From: Fremontodendron californicum
Lineage: Eukaryota > Streptophyta > Magnoliopsida > Malvales > Malvaceae
Assembly (NCBI GenBank): GCA_030761205.1
Contig: JAULJL010000029.1
Coordinates: forward strand, 3,293,501 to 3,357,500
Length of the DNA: 64,000 nt
Direction of reading: 5' to 3'
Each line of letters begins with the position of its first letter. Position 1 is the stretch's first letter. Below are positions 22,654-31,257 of the stretch, one piece after another. A program made the position numbers and the translations under genes. The notes below the pieces were generated by a model. It was given only the letters and a program-made list of their open reading frames with translations. It was not told the origin of the DNA and did no database searches.

Positions 22654-22662
22654 TATATAAAT
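22654..22662 (+). promoter_or_regulatory. Possible internal TATA box upstream of CRP (element A)
   Basis: TATATAAAT, 54 nt before the CRP start and conserved in all copies with the cassette. It could be a private promoter carried in with the captured gene, but AT-rich sequence makes chance occurrence easy. Confidence 0.35.
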
Positions 22663-22715
22663 TTCTCTTCCAATTTCTCTTTCAATTTTTTTTTTTTCAT
22701 TCTTTTTTTTTCAGG

Positions 22716-23252
22716 ATGGATGATATTCTCACAAGATTGCAGAAACGATTTCCTCCTTTTCCTCGAAATATTTTACTGAAGCTTTACCAAGTTCGACTTG
22801 AGAGATTAAGAATGCTTATGCACAAAGGGATTCCTGACGACATACGTTGGCTAATTGAAGCCAAGGTACGTGAAGATGAATATCTTCCTGTTTTGCATTT
22901 ACCAGGTACAGGTAGAAGCACTTTTGCAAAGAAGCGACGAGCAAAGCGCATGAGTTCAAATTGCCACAAATGTGCACGATGGACGTGTAACGGTAAATGT
23001 CGTTCTATTGGGATTCCGTCCTCTAATCGAGATGATAAAATTGAATTCATTAAGGATGGACTGAGTAAGGAGAATTTGGGTAATATCCAACTTTCTCTTG
23101 AGACGCATCCTAGTGGAGACGTACAAAGAGAAATTCTTGATTTATGGCCGCAATTCCAAAGGGAATGGCAACATCTTGGGAATCTGATGTTAAAAGACCC
23201 TGTTTGCCAGCTTGTAAGAAAACTGGATGGGAAGCATATCCTCGACTCATAG
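22716..23252 (+). CDS. CRP-like basic zinc-finger protein (178 aa), carlavirus nucleic-acid-binding protein type
   Basis: Seen: an amphipathic N-terminal part (1-60), the motif GRS at 66-68 followed by basic AKKRRAKR (71-78, possible nuclear signal), four cysteines C83-x2-C86-x4-C91-x3-C95, then SIGIPSSNRDDKIEFIKDG (97-115) and a C-terminal tail rich in W, L and K. The GRS, basic run, CxxC cluster, then GI...N.R...FI..G order is the layout I associate with the carlavirus cysteine-rich nucleic-acid-binding proteins (Pfam Carla_C4 type), which bind nucleic acids and act in silencing suppression or host transcription. The tail is longer than in those viral proteins. Placed between pol and LOG, preceded by a splice-acceptor-like site. 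Viral or host origin is undecided. Homology is a judgement by eye. Confidence 0.7.
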   Translation: MDDILTRLQKRFPPFPRNILLKLYQVRLERLRMLMHKGIPDDIRWLIEAKVREDEYLPVLHLPGTGRSTFAKKRRAKRMSSNCHKCARWTCNGKCRSIGIPSSNRDDKIEFIKDGLSKENLGNIQLSLETHPSGDVQREILDLWPQFQREWQHLGNLMLKDPVCQLVRKLDGKHILDS

Positions 23253-23309
23253 AAGGCGTTTAAGCCGTTTCTGGACGTAAAACCAGAGGAAGGCACTCGA
23301 AAAAAAAAA

Positions 23310-23957
23310 ATGGAAAGTACTTCATCCCAGCGCATTAAAAAAATTTGTGTCTTTGGAGGTGCTTATCCAGGGAAAAATAACATATTCGCTGATGAAGCCA
23401 TAAGAGTTGGAGTAATACTTGCCCAACAAAAGATCCACTTGATTTATGGAGGCGGTAGTACGGGTTTAATGGGAGCAGTCGCTACAGCAGCACACACCGG
23501 AGGAAGTCCAGTTCTAGGAATCGTGCCAAAACTATTCACAAGTTTTTGTGGACCTACCGTGGGTAAGGAAATACAAGTCTGGAGTGTCCCTGAACGGATA
23601 ACAATCATGTACCATTCTGCCGATGCATTCATTGCTTTACCAGGAGGTCTGGGTACATTGGAAGAAATAGCTTGCGTGGCTTCTTGGTCATCTTTGGTCA
23701 CAAATAAGAAACCCATTGGTTTGCTTAATATTAATGGTTATTTTAGTAATTTGCTTTTATATTTAGATAATGCTGTGGATAATGGATTCATGTTTTCAGA
23801 GGCAAGGAGAACCATAATTTCTGCTACAACCATTGAAGATTTACTTAAAAAGCTCCAAGCTTATGAGTGTTTATCTGCTACGGTTGTTTCGCAAACGCTC
23901 GGAAAAAGAAAAAGAGATATGGACGAGCAAGGAGTGGATTGCACTTTGTCTTTGTGA
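23310..23957 (+). CDS. LONELY GUY-type cytokinin riboside 5'-monophosphate phosphoribohydrolase (215 aa)
   Basis: LOG enzymes release active cytokinin bases from cytokinin nucleotides in one step. Seen: a Rossmann-like start KICVFGGAYPG (11-21), YGGGSTGLMG (46-55), arginine R96 at the family's catalytic position, and the diagnostic PGGLGTLEE (111-119), followed by KPIGLLNINGYF (134-145). Family length is about 200-225 residues, so it is full length. Odd points: the usual lysine after the arginine is isoleucine here (R96-I97), FCGS is replaced by FGGA, and a C-terminal basic GKRKRDMD (198-205) could be a nuclear signal. It starts 57 bp after the CRP stop; D, E and F have about 300 more bases there. 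The sequence is far from ordinary plant LOGs, implying an old capture or fast evolution. Activity is not proven. Confidence 0.88.
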   Translation: MESTSSQRIKKICVFGGAYPGKNNIFADEAIRVGVILAQQKIHLIYGGGSTGLMGAVATAAHTGGSPVLGIVPKLFTSFCGPTVGKEIQVWSVPERITIMYHSADAFIALPGGLGTLEEIACVASWSSLVTNKKPIGLLNINGYFSNLLLYLDNAVDNGFMFSEARRTIISATTIEDLLKKLQAYECLSATVVSQTLGKRKRDMDEQGVDCTLSL

Positions 23958-24472
23958 CATTATCTAACATTTTGCTTGTTGTGTCTCAGTTATAATAAGT
24001 GGTTAGCAACCTCTGCAGGTAATATCTCCTAAATTCTACCTTTAAAATTTGACATTGGGGACAATGTCATATTTTAGTAGGGGGTAAGGGACATATTTTG
24101 CTAATTTAAAAAAAAAAACAAAAAAAAAAAAATTTAAGAAGTATTCATTCTGAACAAGGTCTGAGTAAGGGAGACTTGAGACATACCTTGTCAGTTTGAT
24201 TTCTTCTTTTCAAAAAAAAAAAAAAAAAAAAGTTTGTTGTGTTTTAAGCAATTTAGAAGTATTCATTCTGAACAAGGTCTGAGTAAGGGAGACTTGAGAC
24301 ACACCTTGTCAGTTTGATTTTAATCTTTTTATGTTTACTTGTTAATTTTTGTTTAGTATTTTAAGATTATTCAGGTTGCATGAGTTTGTTTTGTTTTGAG
24401 TCTTAGCTGTTCCTATTCTTATGTTATTAGTTCTTTTCTCTTACACATGATTCTTTCATTTGGGTTAATAGA

Positions 24473-24494
24473 CTTACATTGAGGACAATGTAAG
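24473..24494 (+). other. Perfect hairpin before internal polypurine-like tract (element A)
   Basis: CTTACATTG-AGGA-CAATGTAAG, a 9-bp stem, followed 4 nt later by AAGTGTGGGGGG (24499-24510). The same module occurs in B, D, E, F and G. Confidence 0.6.
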
Positions 24495-26035
24495 AATTAA
24501 GTGTGGGGGGAATGATTTAGGATTTCTTTTATTTTTGTCTACTATTTTTTTTTTTTTATGAGTCTTTATTATAATTTTTAGTGTGTTTTAGTTCCTTTTT
24601 AATACAATGATGAGATATGAATTGCATAAGTCTAAAACAGAGTTATTAGTGAGAAGATTTTCATGAGAATTGAGCTTGATATCATTTTTTTTTTATGAGC
24701 CAATGTTAATATGATATGTTGATTGAGAAAGAAGCATGTTTAGACTTAATCTGACTTGTATAATCATCCTTGTGAGTTTTTGAGCATATAATGATTGATG
24801 CATTATACAAATCAATCTAATTTCTTTCTTGAGTGCTCTTATGATTACAGGATTCTCTAGAACTTGTTTTAAACCGTTTGAGACTATATTGATACATGTG
24901 ACAACATGAATATGATAGAGGCATTAGGATTTTTAGCCAGAGCCAAACAGCCATCCCTTATTGATGTTCCAAGAGAACACACCCTTAGTGAACCAATTTG
25001 AGCCTACATTGAATAAGCTATCTCTTTGGTAACCATAACTTGTCCCTAACCTAAATATACTTATATCTTTACCTTTGTTCCAAAGATGAATTAGCATGTT
25101 TTGAGACAAGTTGCAAAGACAAGGGATATTTTTAGTTAAAAATTTGGGTTAGAAACAAGAAATAAGTGTGGGGGGGAAAGAAAAGAAAAGTCAAAAAAAA
25201 AAAAAAAAAAAAAAAAGAAATGGAATACTGGCAAATACATTCAAAAAAAAAAAAAAATATGAATCATCTCTTGAATTTTGGGAAAAAGAAAAAGATGTTA
25301 CAAAGTTGTTCAGAATGAAGAAAAGGCCCAACATAAATATCCGGCCTAGGTGACTATGTACTTGTAAAGAGTTTTGAGAAGTTTCTTTGTATGATCTTTT
25401 TATGTCTCTAAACTTTATAAACTCTTTGGAACCTTTGTGATATCTTTATCCTTTTGTTCTTCAACCACATTACAAACCCCTTGGCCCCATTACAACCTTG
25501 ATTAAAGACCTCTTGATTCATGAAGTTGTATGATCTAAATAGTGGAGAATAGGTGGACAAGCAAGAATATGGTAGAACTGTTTTCATGAGATTGATTGAG
25601 TGTAAACACTTCACCACTACTTTAAAGAGTGAAAATCATGAGGGTATCCCATGTGAGAAGTTGAGATTAAATTTGAACATGCAATATTTTGATTGAGATA
25701 TGTTATGCTAATATTGGCTTAACTCAAACAATTTACATTCAAGCATGATTTTTTGTGAAATTCTTTAAGCTATTGATTAGTTTATAAGACTTGTTCAAAT
25801 ATTGTATCTAATTTGTATTGAAAGGATTAGGAGTAAATATTTTTAGTATATGCAGTTTATTTATATTTTAGTTTTTCAATGTTTGTGGGTATCGTTCTAG
25901 TAAACCCTCACGAGACTAAACTCGTCCACTAGGGACACCTAGGGGTTTAAAGGCTTGTGTCACATGCTAAGTGCCACCGTGATTTCCTACGAAAATGGAT
26001 TAGATTAGATTTTCTTATTTTATTTTTATTGAGTC

Positions 26036-26072
26036 GTTGCTAGGGACTAGCAACAATCTAAGTGTGGGGGTG
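26036..26072 (+). other. Hairpin plus polypurine tract, plus-strand primer site (element A)
   Basis: GTTGCTAG-GGA-CTAGCAAC (26036-26054), a perfect 8-bp stem, is followed by AAGTGTGGGGGTG (26060-26072) directly abutting the 3' LTR. The G-rich tract is the expected plus-strand primer of reverse transcription. Confidence 0.8.
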
Positions 26073-27999
26073 TGATAACTCGTATAATTATATAGTTTTT
26101 AGTTATGTTTTATTAATGTTTTGTGTCAAATACGAGTTATTATTGTTTAGTCTAATTGTGTTTATGATCTTTTATATTTTTATGTATTTTGGTGTTTTTC
26201 ACAAGTTTCTTTGAGTGATTTCAGATTACTAGAATTAAGGGCAAATCCAGTTCAGTTTCAGTTCCGACACCTTTTGCCATATCAGCTATATCTCGAGTTT
26301 CACTGAAGAAATAAGGCTGAAATTTGTGGCCATGCAAAGCTAAGAGGCATATCTATCTTTTTCATGTTTTACACTTCTTAAAACGGAGTCGTTTTCCCTA
26401 GCGAAATCGACCATCAAGTTGGCTGATGTGCAATGACGTCTGTGCTGACATGTTTTCGTATTATGCCCGTATCTCCTTATCCACATCAGCAAATGAGCTG
26501 ATTCCAACGGCTATGGTTCCGTAACTGATAGGGGAACCTTTGTCTAGAAGACCATGTGATCAGATCAGGCCTCCAATATTGAATAAATCGACCATCAAGG
26601 TGGCTGATGTGTAATGACATCTGTGCTGACATGTTTTCGTATTTTGCCCATATCTGCTTAACCACATCAGCAAATGAGCTGATTTCAACGGCTATGGTTC
26701 CGTAACTGATAGGGGAACCTTTTTCTAGAAGACCATGTGATCAGATCAGGCCTCCAATATTGACGAAATCGACCATCAAGTTGGCTGATCAAAATCGTCA
26801 TATACCTACCTTTGAAATGTGTATAAATAGAGGGCCTTGGATGATTGTAAGGGATCATATTGTACATTGGTAGGATATTAGCCATTTTAACAAAATTCTC
26901 TAAGTTTTCTTCTTCTTTCTTTTCTCTAGTTTTCTTTTTCTTTAGAAAGAGCAAGAGGTTGGATAATTAATATTCTTCTTCTTCTTCTTTCTTTCTTTTA
27001 TTTTCTTCTTAGATTCTATTTAATTTTATGTTTATAATGCCTATGCTAGGCTAAACTTCTATTTGGTTAAGGGTGATTTCAAAGCCCTAGACATGTTTTG
27101 TGATTGATTTTCAGATTCTATCTATCATTAATTTTCTATCAAAGTTGCTTATGTTCTTCGACAAGAATTGTTCATGATGTTGTCTTGATTTGTTTAGGTG
27201 TACAACTAGATAGATCTTGATAATTATCTATTGCTAGTTTAGGAGTCTTGATCCGTGTAATTGTCTTGATTTCCTATTCATAAGTGGCAATTTGTGATTA
27301 ATGATTATGGTCAAGTTTTCAATAATTGCAAAGTGGAACATAACCTAAGTTGAACAATCCGAGCTTATGTGTTTGTTGCTTAGATCAACCTATCTTTCTC
27401 ATCATAAAGCTGCCATTAAATTGAATCTAGAGAGCTTATTCTAGGTTGTTTGATGGTTAGAGATTAAATAGAGAGCTTGTTCTATTTAACGACAAACTAA
27501 GGAAAGATTGGGATAACAGAGCTTGTTGTTATCTACGGTTGTTAACTTTGATAGTTGGTTGATATTGATAGATCTGAAATTGATTCTTAATGATGTCTAG
27601 TGGTGGAGAATGAAACCTTAACCATATTTTTCATTTTTGATTCTTCTTGCTTGTTTTCTTACTTTTCTAGTTTGCTTATTTTTAAAAGTATATTTATTTT
27701 TATTGGCTGGTTATACCGCCTTGCTTAGTATATATATTTTTATTGGCTGGTTATACCGCCTTGCATCTTATTCTTATTGGCTGGTTATACAGCCTTGCAT
27801 CTTATACTTATTATTTACTTTAGTTTAAATCTGGCTTCAAAAAACCCCTTTTCTTTTATTGTTCTTGAATTTAAGTTTTAAACTATCAACTTATAAACTA
27901 AAACCCAATCCCTGAGGACTCGACCCTTGCTAACTACTATACTTACAATTGATCTTTTTAGTGCAAGGTTAAATAAGATACACTCTTTTGGGTGCATCA
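26073..27999 (+). repeat. 3' LTR of element A
   Basis: 1,927 bp. Compared with the 5' LTR it lacks 38 bp immediately upstream of the TATA box (26822-26829), apparently by deletion between short AAAT direct repeats. It ends GGGTGCATCA at 27999, followed by the CCGCC target duplication. Confidence 0.94.
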
Positions 28000-28004
28000 C
28001 CGCC

Positions 28005-28288
28005 TAATTTAGTATATATATTTTTATTGGCTGGTTATACCGCCTAATTTAGTATATATATTTTTATTGGCTGGTTATACCGCCTTGCATCTTATTCTTA
28101 TTATTTACTTTAGTTTAAATCTGGATTCAAAAACCCCTTTTCTTTTATTGTTCTTGAATTTAAGTTTTAAACTATTAACTTATAAACTAAAACCCAATCC
28201 CTGAGGACTCGACCCTTGCTAACTACTATACTTACAATTTATCTTTTTAGTGCAAGGTTAAATAAGATACACTCTTTTGGGTGCATCA
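28005..28288 (+). repeat. 5' LTR of element B, second part
   Basis: Continues the minisatellite and U5 of the B LTR after element A and its CCGCC duplication, ending GTGCATCA at 28288. The two parts together total 2,082 bp, equal to the 3' LTR of B. Confidence 0.92.
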
Positions 28289-28294
28289 AATTTT

Positions 28295-28312
28295 TGGCGC
28301 CGTTGCCGGGGA
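28295..28312 (+). other. Primer binding site, tRNA-Asp type (element B)
   Basis: TGGCGCCGTTGCCGGGGA, six nt after the LTR end. Confidence 0.9.
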
Positions 28313-28426
28313 TTGCTTTCTTTAGTTTATTTGTTACTTGGTTTATTCTTATTTTCAGTTCTAATTAGTTCTATTTTCTTGTACATACAAGTTTTTCTTA
28401 TCAAATTTTGAAAAAAAAAAAAGAAG

Positions 28427-29365
28427 ATGGAATTGAGCAATCTAACACTTGAAGAGTTGGTGGCATACATGAACATGGAAAATCAACAAGCCAATCTCAC
28501 CTACCCAGTTCAACAATTGGCCATGGGAGGATGTCAAGGCCATCAAGTGTTCCAAGACCAACAGTATGATCATTACTCAAACACTTACCATGAGGGATGG
28601 TGGGATCATACTACTTATGGCTATTCGGAAAATTACCAAGAAGTAGATCCTTATGCCAATTACACTCATCCATCTAGCTTCAATCAATCATGGTCCCAAG
28701 AACCTGATCTTTTTCAACCACCACATATGACTCAAAACTCAGGTACTTCTTTAGAAGATCTTGTCTATTCTCTTGTTACTGATACATTGCAATTTCAACA
28801 GGAAACAAGGGCAAGCATCCAGAGTTTGGAAAAGCAAATGATCCAATTGACTAGTAGTATGGTGGGATGGGTAGCACAAAGATCTGAAGAACTCCCTGCC
28901 CAAACGATGATTAACCCAAAGGAGAATGCTACGATTGTGACCTTGAGGAATGAGGAACAAGATGAGGATGAGACAAAATTAGAGATGGATTCTATTCTTG
29001 AGGATAATGAAGCCACAAATCCAAATAAGAGTATTTCGGCACCTGAGGTAACGTTTAAGGTTCCACTTTTTACTAATGTTTCTTCTCCACCTTTTCCTAG
29101 TAGATTTGCAAAGTTCATGGAGGAAGAACATGAACAACACATGCCAGAAACCTTAAACAACTTGTTTGTGGATGCCATTCAACAAGTATCAAAATATGCT
29201 CCATTCCTCGATGAGATATGCACCACAAAGGATGATGGAATAATACTTGTAATGGAGAATGCATCCACTGTTGTGCAAAGAAAGCTTCCTCTCAAACGCA
29301 TTAATTTGGAAAATTTCATGTATGAGCCTCACAAGCCTAAAAAGCCAAGAAGGGGTGTTGGTTAG
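28427..29365 (+). CDS. Gag-derived protein of non-autonomous element B (312 aa)
   Basis: Open 312-codon frame, MELSNLTLEE to KKPRRGVG. Aligned blocks with full Gag: VQQLAMGG (28-35), NSGTSLEDL (104-112), LQFQQET (121-127), PKENA (164-168) and PPFPSRFAK (221-229), with a basic tail. The capsid-like region and zinc knuckle are missing; a single GGCQGHQ is all that remains near the knuckle. Many acidic residues lie between 170 and 200. Leader and start match D, E and G. Likely role: an RNA or particle cofactor used with Gag from autonomous copies, inferred from its persistence. The stop is followed by the AATTGGG/CCCAATT hairpin. Confidence 0.78.
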   Translation: MELSNLTLEELVAYMNMENQQANLTYPVQQLAMGGCQGHQVFQDQQYDHYSNTYHEGWWDHTTYGYSENYQEVDPYANYTHPSSFNQSWSQEPDLFQPPHMTQNSGTSLEDLVYSLVTDTLQFQQETRASIQSLEKQMIQLTSSMVGWVAQRSEELPAQTMINPKENATIVTLRNEEQDEDETKLEMDSILEDNEATNPNKSISAPEVTFKVPLFTNVSSPPFPSRFAKFMEEEHEQHMPETLNNLFVDAIQQVSKYAPFLDEICTTKDDGIILVMENASTVVQRKLPLKRINLENFMYEPHKPKKPRRGVG

Positions 29366-31257
29366 GTTCAAAACATTAACTCAAGTGTTAATTGGGAAGG
29401 CAACCCAATTAAAGAAGAAATTGCCAACCTTCCATATTCAGATTTGCTTTCTCTTTCTTTTCCTTTTTCTTTTCTTTTCTTTTATTATTTTTATTTTTAT
29501 TGTTTTTATTTTTATTTTTTATGTTTACTTGTTAATTTTTGTTTAGTATTTTAGGATTATTTAGGTTGCATGAGTTTGTTTTGTTTTGAGTCTTAGTTGT
29601 TCCTATTCTTATGTTATTAGTTCTTTTCTCTTACACATGATTCTTTCATTTGGGTTAATAGACTTACATTGAGGACAATGTAAGAATTAAGTGTGGGGGG
29701 AATGATTTAGGATTTCTTTTATTTTTGTCTACTATTTTTTTTATGAGTCTTTATTATTATTATTTTTAGTGTGTTTTAGTTCCTTTTTAATACAATGATG
29801 AGATATGAATTGCATAAGTCTAAAACAGAGTTATTAGTGAGAAGATTTTCATGAGAATTGAGCTTGATATCATTTTTTTTTATGAGCCAATGTTAATATG
29901 ATATGTTGATTGAGAAAGAAGCATGTTTAGACTTAATCTGACTTGTATAATCATCCTTGTGAGTTTTTGAGCCTATATGATTGATGCATTATACATATCA
30001 ATCTAATTTCTTTCTTGAGTGCTCTTATGATTACATGATTCTCTAGAACTTGCTTTAAACCGTTTGAGACTATATTGATACATGTGACAACATGAATATG
30101 ATAGAGGCATTAGGATTTTTAGCCAGAGCCAAACAGCCATCCATTATTAATGTTCCAAGAGAACACACCCTTAGTGAACCAATTTGAGCCTACATTGAAT
30201 AAGCTATCTCTTTGGTAACCATAACTTGTCCCTAACCTAAATATACTTATATCTTTACCTTTGTTCCAAAGATGAATTAGCATGTTTTGAGACAAGTTGC
30301 AAAGACAAGGAAGATTTATTGAAAATTTGGGTTAGAAACAAGAAATAAGTGTGGGGGGAAAAGAAAGAAAAAAGTCAAGAGAAAAAGAAAGGGATCATTG
30401 TCAAATACATTCCCATATTAAAAAAAAAAAAAAAAAAAAACTTCTCTTGAACTTCTAATTAAAGTAAAAAAAAAAAAGATGTTACAAAGTTGGTTAGAAT
30501 GATGCAAAGGCTCAACATGAATATTTAGCCTATGTTATTATGTGCTTTATAAGAGTTTTGAGAAGTTTTATTTGTATGATCTTTTTATGTCTCTAAACTT
30601 TATGAACTCTTTGGAACCTTTGTGATATCGTTATCCTTTTGTTCTTCAACCACATTACAAACCCCTTGGCCCCATTACAACCTTGATTAAAGACCTCTTG
30701 ATTCATGAAGTTGTATGATCTAAATAGTGGAGAATAGGTGGACAAGCAAGAATATGGTAGAACTGTTTTCATGAGATTGATTGAGTGTAAACACTTCACC
30801 ACTACTTTAAAGAGTGAAAATCATGAGGGTATCCCATGTGAGAAGTTGAGATTAAATTTGAACATGCACTATTTTGATTGAGATATGTTATGTTAATATT
30901 GGCTTAACTCAAACAATTTACATTCAAGCATGATTTTTTGTGAAATTCTTTAAGCTATTGATTAGTTTATAAGACTTGTTCAAAGATTGTCTCTAATTTA
31001 TATTGAAAGGAATAGGAGTAAATATTTTTAGTATATGTAGTTTATTTATATTTTAGTTTTTCAATGTTTGTGGGTATCGTTCTAGTAAACCCTCACGAGA
31101 CTAAACTCGTCCACTAGGGACACCTAGGGGTTTAAAGGCTTGTGTCACATGCTAAGTGCCACCGTGATTTCCTACGAAAATGGATTAGATTAGATTTTCT
31201 TATTTTATTTTTATTGAGTCGTTGCTAGGGACTAGCAACAATCTAAGTGTGGGGGTG
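29366..31257 (+). other. Element B 3' untranslated region; cargo genes absent
   Basis: After the hairpin (29390-29410) and a T-rich stretch the sequence joins directly to the segment that follows LOG in the other copies (near 29520). CRP and LOG are therefore deleted. The region retains the polypurine-like modules, the antisense 69-codon frame (30802-30593), hairpin 31221-31239 and the polypurine tract 31245-31257. Confidence 0.75.
29390..29410 (+). other. RNA hairpin after gag-like stop (element B)
   Basis: AATTGGG-AAGGCAA-CCCAATT, a perfect 7-bp stem. Confidence 0.6.

Larger units (their letters stand above)
22371..22715 (+). other. Spacer between pol and CRP (element A)
   Basis: No gene. 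It holds a hairpin soon after the stop (22419-22434, stem TTGGG/CCCAA), a TATATAAAT box (22654-22662), and a pyrimidine tract ending TTTCAG|G directly before the CRP ATG, which looks like a 3' splice site (intron end at 22714). The sequence from about 22580 is conserved in D, E, F and G and is probably the left edge of the CRP cassette. Confidence 0.65.
23958..26072 (+). other. Element A 3' untranslated region
   Basis: About 2.1 kb without a supported sense gene. It has a tandem duplication of a roughly 115-bp unit around AAGTATTCATTCTGAACAAG (24139-24320) with A-rich tracts. G-rich polypurine motifs lie at 24499-24510, 25164-25175 and 26060-26072. Perfect hairpins lie at 24051-24068, 24473-24494 and 26036-26054. 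An antisense 69-codon frame (25617-25408) is conserved in B, D, E and G. Confidence 0.75.
14963..27999 (+). mobile_element. Element A: complete autonomous Athila-type retrotransposon with CRP and LOG cargo
   Basis: 13,037 bp with target duplication CCGCC (14958-14962 and 28000-28004). Order: 5' LTR 14963-16927, tRNA-Asp PBS 16934-16951, gag-pol 17037-22370, CRP-like 22716-23252, LOG-like 23310-23957, about 2.1 kb untranslated region, polypurine tract 26060-26072, 3' LTR 26073-27999. All three frames are open, so this is the best candidate for a competent copy. The LTRs differ at roughly seven bases by eye plus a 38-bp deletion in the 3' LTR. Confidence 0.95.

Noticed and set aside
22784..23335. 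Long open frame antisense to CRP, also seen at the other CRP copies
   Set aside because: It mirrors the conserved sense frame in every copy and has no recognisable domain; the sense frame carries the zinc-finger motifs.
23444..23716. 90-codon frame antisense to LOG, rich in proline
   Set aside because: A shadow of the LOG frame, constrained by the sense codons; present wherever LOG is present.
22716..23957. Reading the post-pol frames as the env-like gene of Athila elements
   Set aside because: Neither frame has a signal peptide or transmembrane segment; the LOG and zinc-finger motifs explain them better.
25168..25353. Lysine-rich frame in the 3' untranslated region of A
   Set aside because: Product of poly-A tracts; not conserved in the other elements.
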